From assembly GCA_945957495.1 (NCBI GenBank), contig CAMFLG010000003.1, forward strand, positions 1 to 34,858: a stretch of DNA of 34,858 nucleotides. Reading direction: 5' to 3'. This DNA comes from an uncultured Pseudorhodobacter sp. (lineage in GTDB: Bacteria; Pseudomonadota; Alphaproteobacteria; Rhodobacterales; Rhodobacteraceae). Every line of letters begins with the position of its first letter. Position 1 is the first letter of the stretch. The notes beneath the pieces are model-generated. The model was not told the origin of the DNA, did no database searches, and was given only the letters and a program-made list of their open reading frames with translations. This document shows, one piece after another, positions 16,010 through 23,731 of this stretch. A program made the translations under genes and the position numbers.

Positions 16010-18184
16010 CTAGTTCGCCGTGATGCGAAGCAGCGCCTCACGGATATCCGCCGCAGAACCCAGTGCGGCACGATTCAGCACTGCCGAGACGGTCGGGGCG
16101 GCAAGCCCGCCCGTCACCCGCAGAATTTCGTGATCCAGTCGGTCGAAGAACCGGCTTTGGATGCCATCGGCCCAAACTGCACCGATCGACATGCTGCGCG
16201 CAGTCTGCTCGGCGATGATGACCCGGCCCGTCCGGTCAATGGAGTCGCCGATCATCCCCCAGTCGATGCCGTGATGATCCAGATTGCGCAGGTCGATCAC
16301 TTCGGCGTCGATCCCGGTGTCTTTGGCGGCCTGCACGGCCTGCGCGACCATGACCGATGTGGCCAGCACGGTGCAGGCGCTGCCCGGACGAACGGTATGC
16401 GCGCGGCCAAAGCCGATGCAATAGTCCCGGTCGCCTGCGGGCACCTCAAACTCGCGCTGGTAAAGCTCGGTATGTTCTATCATCAATACCGGGTCGTTGC
16501 AGGTCAGCGCCGCATTCATCATCCCGATGTAGTCAAAGGCCGTGGTCGGGCTGAAAATCCGCCACCCCGGAAACAGCGCGAACAGCGCCGACGGGTCGGT
16601 GGAATGCTGCGAGCCATAGCCGGTGTGTGGCGACACGCGCACGCGCATTAACAATGGCACCGGAAAGCCAGAGCCGAACATATGGCGCACCTTGCCCACG
16701 CCATGTGCGATCTGATCCGCAGCGGTAAAGCAGAAGTCGCCGAACATGATTTCGACCACCGGGCGCAGGCCATTCAGCGCCGCGCCAAGCGCCACGCCGG
16801 TAAAGCCGTTTTCGGCAATCGGCATCGGCAGCACCCGGCCCGGCCAGCGTTCCAGCGCACCTTTGGTAAAGCCGGAAACGCCGCCGCGCAGCTGATGCAC
16901 GTCTTCGCCCATCACGATAATGCGCGAATCACGGTTCATCGCGCTGGCCAGCGTTTCCGAGGCGGCGGTGATGAACTTCACCCGCTCGGTCTTCAGGTGG
17001 CGCAGATCGTCGTGGTCCAACATCCGCGCATCGGCCAACTCGGACAGATCGCCAAGGATGCCAGTGTCGCGGCTGGCTGGGTCGGGCCAAAGATGGTCAG
17101 GAATGCGCAGGGCATTGCCCCCTGGCACCGTTTCCGTCAGTCGGGCTGCGGCGGCGGCCACGCGGCCTGTCACGCTTGCGTCAATGCGGGCAAGATCATC
17201 CTGATGCACAAGGCCCATGTCCAGCAGACGCGCCCGTGTGGTGGTGACGGGATCGCGGGCAAGCCACGCCTCTTCCTCCTCGGTGGCGCGGTAGCCGAAA
17301 TCGCTGCCCCGGCGACTGCCCGACTGGTGGAAATGCCGGTACAGCATCGCCTCGACAACCACCGGGCCACCGTCCTCGGCGATGATGCGCCGCGCCTCTG
17401 CCATAGCGCGATGAACTGCAACCACATCCATGCCGTCGCATTCGATCGCCGGTATGCCCAACATCGCCCCGCGCGACGTCAGCCGTGTTTCACGCGTAAT
17501 GTCGGTGATCCGGGTCGCAACGCCGTAAAGGTTGTTCTCAATGAAGAAGATCGTTGGAACACCCTGCGCGGCGGCGATGTTCATCGCCTCATAGCTTGCG
17601 CCGTTCTGGGTTGCCCCATCACCAAAAAAGGCCACCGATACGCGGTCACGGCCCAGCATCTTGTCGGCCAGCGCATAGCCCACGGCATGCGGTGGGTTGC
17701 CCCCCACAATGGCCGAGGTGCCCATGATTCCGGCCGCCGCGTTGCGCATATGCATAGAGCCGCCGCGCCCACCACAGTAGCCGGGCGTCAGCCCCATGAT
17801 CTCTGCCATGAAGCGGTGCAGCGCCTCGTCCATCTCGGGGGTGAAATCGTCGCGCAGCACGTCAAATCCGGGCGGCGTCGCCGCGTTCACCAGTTTCATC
17901 AGCACCTGATGATGGGCACGGTGGGTGCCGTTGATGTTGTCGCCGGTCTGCAGAACCGACATTGCACCCACGGCCCCCGCCTCTTGCCCGATGCTGGCAT
18001 GGGCGGGGCCGTGGATCAGCCCGGCTTTTTCCAGTTCCAGCAGTTTTTCCTCGAACCGGCGGATCAAAAGCATCTGACCGTACCAATGGATCAGATCGGC
18101 GGGCGGCGCATCGTCCCAGTCCTGCGCGCTGGTTTCCAGCCGGAACCAGGGCGCCGAAGGAGAAAGTTGGATCCGCTGGGCCAT
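16010..18184 (-). CDS. Fused E1 alpha/beta subunit of a 2-oxoacid (acetoin-type) dehydrogenase
   Basis: A 724-residue TPP enzyme in which the usual separate alpha and beta chains are joined. The alpha part (about 1-370) has the TPP motif from GDGATQNGASYEAMN (188) to ENN (216-218) and GGRGGSMHM. The beta part (about 395-724) has VMGEDV, the catalytic glutamate in PIAENGFTGVALGAAL, and RVSPHTGYGSQHSTDPSALF. It would decarboxylate a 2-oxoacid or cleave an acyloin/diketone and pass the acyl group to a lipoyl domain. The E2-like partner is on the same strand at 21432-22703; no E3 gene is in the window. ATG 18184 is preferred (AAAGGA site 7 bases away) over a GTG at 18211. It heads the operon with a binding protein and two aminotransferases. 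Confidence 0.88.
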   Translation of the reverse strand: MAQRIQLSPSAPWFRLETSAQDWDDAPPADLIHWYGQMLLIRRFEEKLLELEKAGLIHGPAHASIGQEAGAVGAMSVLQTGDNINGTHRAHHQVLMKLVNAATPPGFDVLRDDFTPEMDEALHRFMAEIMGLTPGYCGGRGGSMHMRNAAAGIMGTSAIVGGNPPHAVGYALADKMLGRDRVSVAFFGDGATQNGASYEAMNIAAAQGVPTIFFIENNLYGVATRITDITRETRLTSRGAMLGIPAIECDGMDVVAVHRAMAEARRIIAEDGGPVVVEAMLYRHFHQSGSRRGSDFGYRATEEEEAWLARDPVTTTRARLLDMGLVHQDDLARIDASVTGRVAAAAARLTETVPGGNALRIPDHLWPDPASRDTGILGDLSELADARMLDHDDLRHLKTERVKFITAASETLASAMNRDSRIIVMGEDVHQLRGGVSGFTKGALERWPGRVLPMPIAENGFTGVALGAALNGLRPVVEIMFGDFCFTAADQIAHGVGKVRHMFGSGFPVPLLMRVRVSPHTGYGSQHSTDPSALFALFPGWRIFSPTTAFDYIGMMNAALTCNDPVLMIEHTELYQREFEVPAGDRDYCIGFGRAHTVRPGSACTVLATSVMVAQAVQAAKDTGIDAEVIDLRNLDHHGIDWGMIGDSIDRTGRVIIAEQTARSMSIGAVWADGIQSRFFDRLDHEILRVTGGLAAPTVSAVLNRAALGSAADIREALLRITAN

Positions 18185-18230
18185 CTGTCGTCCTTTGTCC
18201 GCTTGCCCCACAGCGCCAGAAGGTGGCGGT

Positions 18231-18263
18231 TTGAGGTGAGTCTGTTTTATGGAATATAATTCC
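18231..18263 (+). promoter_or_regulatory. Candidate promoter with palindrome between divergent E1 and acyl-CoA dehydrogenase genes
   Basis: On the plus strand TTGAGG (18231-18236) and a perfect TATAAT (18255-18260) are separated by 18 bases. The -10 is embedded in a 13-base palindrome, GGAAT-ata-ATTCC (18251-18263), so a bound protein would block initiation. The region is between genes at 18184 (minus) and 18362 (plus). Palindromes of this GGAA..TTCC type are common for IclR-family proteins, but the sequence differs from the one beside the IclR gene here. Confidence 0.5.
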
Positions 18264-18361
18264 GTTTTCTCTTGAATCGGAGACTAAGCCGTGCCAGCCT
18301 TTCCGTGCAACATAAATCTTTCATGCCGGACACAGGTTCGGCGGCAAGGCAAGCGACAGAC

Positions 18362-19504
18362 ATGATCCGTGATGCAGAAATCCTGGCGGGGCTGGTTGAA
18401 ACCCTGCGCCGTTTTGTGCGCGAACGCCTGATGCCCGCCGAGACAACGGTAGAGGAAACCAACACGATTCCCGCCGTCCTGCTGGATGAGATGCGCGCCC
18501 TTGGCCTGTTCGGCATGTCCATTCCCGAGGCTTATGGCGGGCTTGGCCTGACCATGGAGGAAGAGGTCATGGTCACGCTGGAACTGGGCTATACCTCTGC
18601 CGCGTTCCGGTCGGTGTTCGGCACCAACAACGGTATCGGCGCGCAGGGGATCATCGTGGATGGCACGGCGGCGCAAAAGGCATACTGGCTGCCGCGCATG
18701 GCGTCAGGGCTGGTGATCGGGTCTTTCGCGCTGACAGAGCCGGATGTCGGGTCGGACGCAGGGGCGGTCAAGACAACGGCGGTGCTGGACGGGGATCACT
18801 ACGTTCTGAACGGGACCAAACGCTATATCACCAATGCCCCCATCGCCAATGTATTCACGCTGATGGCGCGCACGGGTGGCCCAGGTCCGGCAGGGGTCAC
18901 GGCCTTTCTGGTGCCAGCCGACACCCCGGGTCTGAGCCTTGGCGCCCCCGATCTGAAGATGGGCCAGCGCGGAACGCGAACCTGCGATGTAATCTTGCAG
19001 GACTGCCGGGTTCCCGCATCGGCGATCATCGGCGGGGTTTCGGGGCAGGGGTTCAAGACGGCGATGAAGGTGCTGAACCGGGGTCGGCTGAACATCGCCG
19101 CCTTTTGCGTCGGGCAGGCGCAGCGGCTTTGCGATGAATCGGTGCGCTTTGCCACCAACCGGGTGCAGTTCGGCAAACCCATTTCTGAACATCAGCTGGT
19201 GCAGGCGATGCTGGCCGACAGCGGCACGGAAACCTATGCCGCGCGCTGTATGGTGATCGAAACGGCCCGCCGCTTCGACGCGGGCGAGCGGATCATTCAG
19301 CATGCGGCCAGTTGCAAGCTGTTCTGTTCGGAAATGGTCGGCCGGGTGGCGGACCGGGCGGTGCAGATCCATGGCGGTGCAGGCTATATGCAGGCCTATC
19401 CGGTAGAGCATTTCTATCGGGACGTGCGGTTGTTCCGGCTTTACGAAGGCACTTCGCAGATTCAGCAGATCATCATTGGCCGCGAAATGTGCGCCGCTAC
19501 CTGA
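18362..19504 (+). CDS. Acyl-CoA dehydrogenase
   Basis: A 380-residue FAD enzyme that makes the alpha-beta double bond in an acyl-CoA and passes electrons to electron-transfer flavoprotein. FAD/substrate segments FALTEPDVGSDAGAVKT and the flavin-binding QIHGGAGYMQAYPVEHFYRD are present. The catalytic base is the glutamate in RLYEGTSQIQ (about 362), the position used by medium/short-chain enzymes. The N-terminus MIRDAEILAGLVETLRRFVR fits the family at 18362; an ATG at 18323 in the same frame would add 13 residues but has no ribosome site. It is first of three plus-strand genes; the next starts 11 bases after its stop. It may supply the enoyl-CoA for the FadJ-like protein at 28973. Confidence 0.92.
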   Translation: MIRDAEILAGLVETLRRFVRERLMPAETTVEETNTIPAVLLDEMRALGLFGMSIPEAYGGLGLTMEEEVMVTLELGYTSAAFRSVFGTNNGIGAQGIIVDGTAAQKAYWLPRMASGLVIGSFALTEPDVGSDAGAVKTTAVLDGDHYVLNGTKRYITNAPIANVFTLMARTGGPGPAGVTAFLVPADTPGLSLGAPDLKMGQRGTRTCDVILQDCRVPASAIIGGVSGQGFKTAMKVLNRGRLNIAAFCVGQAQRLCDESVRFATNRVQFGKPISEHQLVQAMLADSGTETYAARCMVIETARRFDAGERIIQHAASCKLFCSEMVGRVADRAVQIHGGAGYMQAYPVEHFYRDVRLFRLYEGTSQIQQIIIGREMCAAT

Positions 19505-19515
19505 CAGGATATGCC

Positions 19516-20760
19516 ATGGCGCCCGTGATCGGCATTATCGCAGATGACTTTACCGGCGCGGTCATGGTGGCCGGAATGCTGGAAGGGTTGGACGTGCATT
19601 GCCCCATCCTGTTCCATCCCGATGGCGCCGCCGGGGCCGGGGCCGGGGGCGTTGCGCTGATCGCCGCCGCGCGCAGCCGGACGGTTCCGGTGGAACAGGC
19701 GCTGAGGGAAATCGCCGCCCTGCACGCCGCCCTGACGGCGGCAGGATGCCCCCGCATCGCCTACAAAGCCTGCGCGAGTTTCGATTCCACCGCGCAGGGC
19801 AACATCGGCCCTGCTGCCGATTTTCTGGCAGACAAAGCCGGGCAGCGCCCTGTGCTGCTTAGCGCGGGCTTCCCGCGCTTTGGTGCGACGGTGCATCAGG
19901 GCTATCTGTTTTACCGCAACCGGCTGGTGTCCGACTCGATCAAGCGGCTGGACCCTTTGACGCCGATGGAGGATCCCGATCTGGTGCGGTTTCTGGGCCG
20001 TCAGACGCCGCATGGCTTCGGCCTGATCAACCATGCAACGCTGCATCTTGGCCTGCCTGCGGCGCGGGCGGCATTGCAGGCATTGGTGCAAACGGGCGTG
20101 GGGCATGTCTTGCTGGATGCGTCGGATGATGACGACGTGGCGGTGTCCGCCGATCTGGCGACGGGGCTTGATCTGCCGGTGGTGGCCAGTGATCCACTGA
20201 TTGTGGCTTTGACGCAAAGGCTGGCCGCAGGCGCGCCGCCCGCCCCGCCCGTGCCACCAGTGCCAACCGGGCCGATTGCGGTTCTGGCCGGCAGCACCGG
20301 GCCGGTTGTGATGACGCATCTGACCGCGTTCCGCGCACAGCACCCGGTTCTGACGCTGGACCTGTCGCATCCACAGGGTACGCCTGCATTGGTTGCAGAG
20401 GCATTGAATTGGGCGGCGGCGCAGCGCGGTCCTTTTGCCGTCTCCACGGCGACCGATGCCGAAGGTTTGGCGCGCAGTCAGGCCATGCACGGGCCATTGG
20501 GCGCGGCGCGGTTGGCCGAGGCGGTTCTGGCCGGGGTGGCGGCAGGGCTATACGCGCGCGGCATTCGCCGGTTTGTCGTGGCGGGGGGCGAAACCTCGGG
20601 TGCCGTGGTCGCTGCCCTGGGTCTGACCCGCGCCCGCGCCTTGCCAGAGGGGCGTCTTGGCCTTGGCCAATGTGTGGCTGATGGGGATGCCCCGTTGTGG
20701 CTGTTCCTCAAGCCCGGCAAGCTGGGGGCCGAGGATGTTCTGTTGCAGGCCGTAGCCTGA
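19516..20760 (+). CDS. DUF1537 four-carbon acid sugar kinase family protein
   Basis: A 414-residue kinase of the family that includes 3-oxo-tetronate kinase (OtnK) and 3-oxo-isoapionate kinase. The N-terminal domain has the family motif IIADDFTGAVMVAGML (residues 7-22) and YKACASFDSTAQGNIGPA. The C-terminal nucleotide-binding domain has VLAGSTGPV and VVAGGETSGAVVAALGL. It phosphorylates a small sugar acid or 3-oxo acid using ATP. The linker is Pro/Ala-rich (GAPPAPPVPPVPTGP). The start at 19516 follows an AGGAT site. It is directly ahead of a class II aldolase, the usual OtnK-OtnC arrangement, but the isomerase (OtnI) and dehydrogenase genes of the threonate/erythronate route are missing. The substrate may therefore be different, and a link to the island's acyl-CoA genes is unclear. 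Confidence 0.88.
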   Translation: MAPVIGIIADDFTGAVMVAGMLEGLDVHCPILFHPDGAAGAGAGGVALIAAARSRTVPVEQALREIAALHAALTAAGCPRIAYKACASFDSTAQGNIGPAADFLADKAGQRPVLLSAGFPRFGATVHQGYLFYRNRLVSDSIKRLDPLTPMEDPDLVRFLGRQTPHGFGLINHATLHLGLPAARAALQALVQTGVGHVLLDASDDDDVAVSADLATGLDLPVVASDPLIVALTQRLAAGAPPAPPVPPVPTGPIAVLAGSTGPVVMTHLTAFRAQHPVLTLDLSHPQGTPALVAEALNWAAAQRGPFAVSTATDAEGLARSQAMHGPLGAARLAEAVLAGVAAGLYARGIRRFVVAGGETSGAVVAALGLTRARALPEGRLGLGQCVADGDAPLWLFLKPGKLGAEDVLLQAVA

Positions 20761-20776
20761 CCGAAAGGAGACGCCG

Positions 20777-21427
20777 ATGCCGATGGATGAGGAAACCGCA
20801 CGTCAGGCGCTGGTGGCCGCAGCCCAAGACTTGGTGCGGCTGGGGCTGAACAGCGGCACGGTGGGCAACCTTAGCCTGCGGCATGGCGCGGGGCTGTTGA
20901 TCACACCCACGGGAATTGCCCCCGAAGTCATGACCGCCGATCAGATCGTGGCCATGGACAGCGCGGGCAACTGGCAAGGGAAATGGGCGCCGTCTTCGGA
21001 ATGGGACATTCACTTGCGGATTCTGGCCGCGCGGCCGGATGTCGGGGCGGTGATTCACGCCCATCCCGACCATTGCGTTGCGCTGTCCTGTCTGCGCCAG
21101 CCGATCCCCGCCTTTCACTATATGGTGGCGGGGTTTGGTGGCGATGAGGTGCCTTGCGCGGATTATGCCTGTTTCGGCAGCCCAGAGTTGGCTGAAACCG
21201 TCGTCGCGGCGCTGGGCGCGCGGCTGCACGGTTGTCTGATGGCCAATCACGGCATGGTGGCGACGGGGACAGACCTTGCCACCGCGCTGGCCCGGACGGC
21301 AAAGCTGGAAACGCTGGCGCGGCAATTCCTGCTAGCGCGCGTGCTGGGTGCCCCTGTCCTGTTGACGCAAGCCGAGATGGCCGCCGTCAAGAACCGATAC
21401 AAAAGTTACGGCAAACAGCCCGGCTGA
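20777..21427 (+). CDS. Class II aldolase/adducin family protein, L-fuculose-phosphate aldolase-like
   Basis: A 216-residue zinc aldolase. The zinc ligands are readable: Glu75 in PSSEWDIH, His94 and His96 in IHAHPDH, and His158 in ANHGMVA. They match E. coli FucA E73, H92, H94 and H155; Tyr115 in FHYMVAG matches the catalytic Tyr113. RLGLNSGTVGNLSLR and ITPTGIAP form the phosphate site. It would split a phosphorylated ketose or 3-oxo acid, giving DHAP or a similar product. The DUF1537 kinase just upstream should provide the phosphorylated substrate. By sequence it is closer to FucA than to the OtnC decarboxylases I remember. The GGAGACG site supports the ATG at 20777. Its stop is only four bases from the stop of the convergent gene. 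Confidence 0.88.
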   Translation: MPMDEETARQALVAAAQDLVRLGLNSGTVGNLSLRHGAGLLITPTGIAPEVMTADQIVAMDSAGNWQGKWAPSSEWDIHLRILAARPDVGAVIHAHPDHCVALSCLRQPIPAFHYMVAGFGGDEVPCADYACFGSPELAETVVAALGARLHGCLMANHGMVATGTDLATALARTAKLETLARQFLLARVLGAPVLLTQAEMAAVKNRYKSYGKQPG

Positions 21428-21431
21428 TCCG

Positions 21432-22703
21432 TCAGACCGCGCTGCGCCACAACTCTGTCAGCAACCGCAGCGACAGCACAGCCTGTTCCAGATGCGGCAT
21501 ATGTCCGCAATCAGCCAGCGCGTGCAGCGCCACCGCGCCGGGTAAATCGCGCGTGGTGGCGAAAGGCAGGATGCGGTCCTGCCGCCCAAAGATCACCCGC
21601 ACCGGCAGGCTCAGACGTGCCAGATCGGCCCGGATCGACAGGATCTGCGTGGCGTCGGGTAGAAAGCGGTCGGCAAACGCCGCCATCGCGGCGGTCAACC
21701 CGTCGTCCTGCCGTTGCGCGGCCACGGTTTTCACAAAAGCCTCGCTGATCACCGCAGGGTCATGCACCAGCCGCTCAAGCCAGGGTCGCAGGCTGGCGGC
21801 GCTGCGCGCGCGCAGAATGCCATTAGTGAAGGGGGCGTCGATTTCGGGGCCAAGCCCGGCAGGCGCGAACAGGCACAGCCCGCGCACGTCCAACCCGCCC
21901 CGCGCGGCAATCCGCGCCGCGACCGCGCCACCCAATGAATGACCGGCCAGTACCAGTGGCCCTGTGACATGCGCCGCAATCGACGCCTCGACCAGCGTGC
22001 ACAGCACCTCTATATCTGCCGGAATGGCGCGCGGCGAGGCACCATGGCCGGGCAGATCAAGCGCCAGAACCGGGAAGTCTGCCCGCGCCCCGGCAAACAG
22101 CCCGCGCCAGTTGTTCAGATCACCGCTGAACCCATGCAACAAGACAACCGGAACCCCGCTGCCACGCCGCAGCCAGACAGCGTTCAGGCTTTGGGCGTCG
22201 GGCGCCGGGGCAGGGCGGGCGCCCCGCGCGACCAACCCATCCAGATGCGCCATCACATCGGTCTTTTGCACCCGGCCACGCGGCCCGGTGCCGGTCAACC
22301 CGGTCAGATCCAGTCCGCGTTCCCGGGCGATCCGCCGCGCCAGCGGCGTGGGGTTGGGCAAACGCGCGGCCCGCGCCGTCAACGGCGGGGCTGGGGCGCG
22401 GACGGGTGCCGCAACCGTTGCAGGGCGCGCAGCCGTATCAGTCGGAGTGGCCGCAACAAGCACCTCATCCGTGGCAAGAATCTGCGCCACCGTCGCGCCA
22501 ACATCCACCTCGGCGCCTTCGGGGCTCAGATGCCGGATCACGCCGCTGGCCGGGGATTCAACCTCGACCGCGGCCTTGTCATTCTCGATCTCGAACAGGA
22601 CATCGCCCGCCGTGACGGTCGCTCCATCATCAACCAGCCAGCGGCTGATGCGCCCGGTCTGCATTTCAAGGCTGACCTTTGGATAAAGCACTGGAACGGG
22701 CAT
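21432..22703 (-). CDS. Lipoyl domain / E3-binding domain / alpha-beta hydrolase fusion (AcoC-like E2 component)
   Basis: A 423-residue three-part protein. Residues 1-80 form a lipoyl domain with the lipoylated Lys43 in IENDKAAVEVESPASG. Residues 117-152 are a peripheral E3-binding domain (PLARRIARERGLDLTGLTGTG). From about 175 an alpha/beta hydrolase follows, with LLHGFSGDLNNW, nucleophile Ser256 in AGHSLGG, a late FGRQDR and His in DCGHMPH. There is no CoA-dependent acetyltransferase domain of normal E2. This order is known from acetoin dehydrogenase AcoC. It should work with the E1 fusion at 16010-18184. The ATG at 22703 has a near-ideal AAAGGAGA site. It lies 16 bases behind the IclR gene in the same operon, unlike its likely E1 partner, which is in another operon. 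Confidence 0.88.
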   Translation of the reverse strand: MPVPVLYPKVSLEMQTGRISRWLVDDGATVTAGDVLFEIENDKAAVEVESPASGVIRHLSPEGAEVDVGATVAQILATDEVLVAATPTDTAARPATVAAPVRAPAPPLTARAARLPNPTPLARRIARERGLDLTGLTGTGPRGRVQKTDVMAHLDGLVARGARPAPAPDAQSLNAVWLRRGSGVPVVLLHGFSGDLNNWRGLFAGARADFPVLALDLPGHGASPRAIPADIEVLCTLVEASIAAHVTGPLVLAGHSLGGAVAARIAARGGLDVRGLCLFAPAGLGPEIDAPFTNGILRARSAASLRPWLERLVHDPAVISEAFVKTVAAQRQDDGLTAAMAAFADRFLPDATQILSIRADLARLSLPVRVIFGRQDRILPFATTRDLPGAVALHALADCGHMPHLEQAVLSLRLLTELWRSAV

Positions 22704-22719
22704 GTCGTCTCCTTTGGGG

Positions 22720-23559
22720 TCAAGTGGCCACAAGGGCCGGGGCAGCAGGGGTAACGGGCGCGCCGTTCAATCGGGCGCGCAGGTTTTTGACCGTTTCAAC
22801 CAGATCCGGGCCGATGCGCGAAATGCAGGTTTCCCGGGGGATGATATCCACGATGCCGCCGCAGGTGATCGCCACCAATGGCGAGCCATCGGTGGGGCGG
22901 AAGGCAACGCCGACCGCGTTGATATAGCTGTACCAGGTGCCATAGGTGCCAACGAAGCCCCGCGTCGCATAGCTTTCGATCGCGTCATCGACGGCGGCGC
23001 GGATCTGGCGTTCCTGCGCAGGCTCTTTCGCAGCGATCTGGTTCAGAACATCGGCGCGGATATCGGCACCCATTTCTGCCAGATAGGCCAAACCCATCGC
23101 CGTGCGCCAGATTGGCAGGCGCGAACCGACATTCAGCCGCAGCGAAACCGGGCTTTGTGACCGGCAGTTGGCCAGATACACCATCTCCAGCCCGTCGCGG
23201 GTGCCAAGCGCCGTCGCAACGCCTGAACGGTCGGCAAGCACCTGCATCAAGGGGCCCGCCATATGCACGACAGCGCTGGAACTCAGCGCAGTGTAACCCA
23301 GCGAAACCGTTGCCGGGCCAATGCTATAGCGGCCAAGCTGCGTGTCGTAGTGCAGATAGCCAAGCGATACGAGCGCCGCTGTCAGCCGTGAAACGGTGGC
23401 CTTCGGCAGGCCGGTCCGCTCCAGCAGTTCCTGATTGCCAAGGGTGGTATCATTCGCCGTAAAGCAGCGCAGGATGTCCAGCCCGCGCGTCAGCGAGGCG
23501 GCCGCATTGCTGGCATCCGCCGATTCTGTTCCCTCGACAGGGATGGCCCGTTTCCTCAT
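22720..23559 (-). CDS. IclR-family transcriptional regulator
   Basis: A 279-residue regulator. The N-terminal helix-turn-helix is in TRGLDILRCFTANDTTLGNQ and GLPKATVSRLTAALVSLGYL; the C-terminal effector domain has IWRTAMGLAYLAEM and YATRGFVGTYGTWYSYINAV followed by GSPLVAITCGG. The start at 23559 has a GGAGGGGAAG site. The frame runs open far upstream, but across the operator and into the divergent dpp gene. It is divergently placed from the Dpp/CoA-transferase operon, with a 25-bp palindrome between them, so it probably regulates that operon and its own. The E2-like gene is translated from the same message. Ligand unknown; most likely the island's substrate or an early product. Confidence 0.92.
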   Translation of the reverse strand: MRKRAIPVEGTESADASNAAASLTRGLDILRCFTANDTTLGNQELLERTGLPKATVSRLTAALVSLGYLHYDTQLGRYSIGPATVSLGYTALSSSAVVHMAGPLMQVLADRSGVATALGTRDGLEMVYLANCRSQSPVSLRLNVGSRLPIWRTAMGLAYLAEMGADIRADVLNQIAAKEPAQERQIRAAVDDAIESYATRGFVGTYGTWYSYINAVGVAFRPTDGSPLVAITCGGIVDIIPRETCISRIGPDLVETVKNLRARLNGAPVTPAAPALVAT

Positions 23560-23612
23560 TCTTCCCCTCCAGTCCAAGTCAGGTCTTCTGCCGTCACCGG
23601 GGTCCGTCGCCA

Positions 23613-23637
23613 ATAAATGAAACTTAATTTCATTTAT
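23613..23637. promoter_or_regulatory. IclR operator palindrome
   Basis: A perfect inverted repeat with 10-base arms, ATAAATGAAA and TTTCATTTAT, around a 5-base centre (CTTAA). It is an AT-rich island in GC-rich DNA between the IclR gene (ATG at 23559) and the first transporter gene (ATG at 23732). The core TGAAA-N5-TTTCA resembles sites of the IclR-family regulator KdgR. It ends one base before the candidate -35, so binding could repress or activate the plus operon. Confidence 0.75.
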
Positions 23638-23638
23638 G

Positions 23639-23668
23639 TTGACGCCCGCATCCGCTCTTGTCAATACT
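23639..23668 (+). promoter_or_regulatory. Candidate promoter of the Dpp-type transporter operon
   Basis: TTGACG (23639-23644, 5 of 6 to the -35 consensus), an 18-base spacer, and AATACT (23663-23668, 4 of 6 to the -10 consensus). The operator palindrome ends one base upstream. The predicted start of transcription would be about 55 bases before the permease ATG at 23732. Confidence 0.45.
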
Positions 23669-23731
23669 AACTGGCAGAGAGTGCGCCTTGGCACAAGAAA
23701 CGCCCCATGCGGCCACCGGGAAGGACAAGTC

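Noticed and set aside
16682..18259. Plus-strand open frame (about 525 codons)
   Set aside because: Antisense to the E1 fusion; no recognisable domain.
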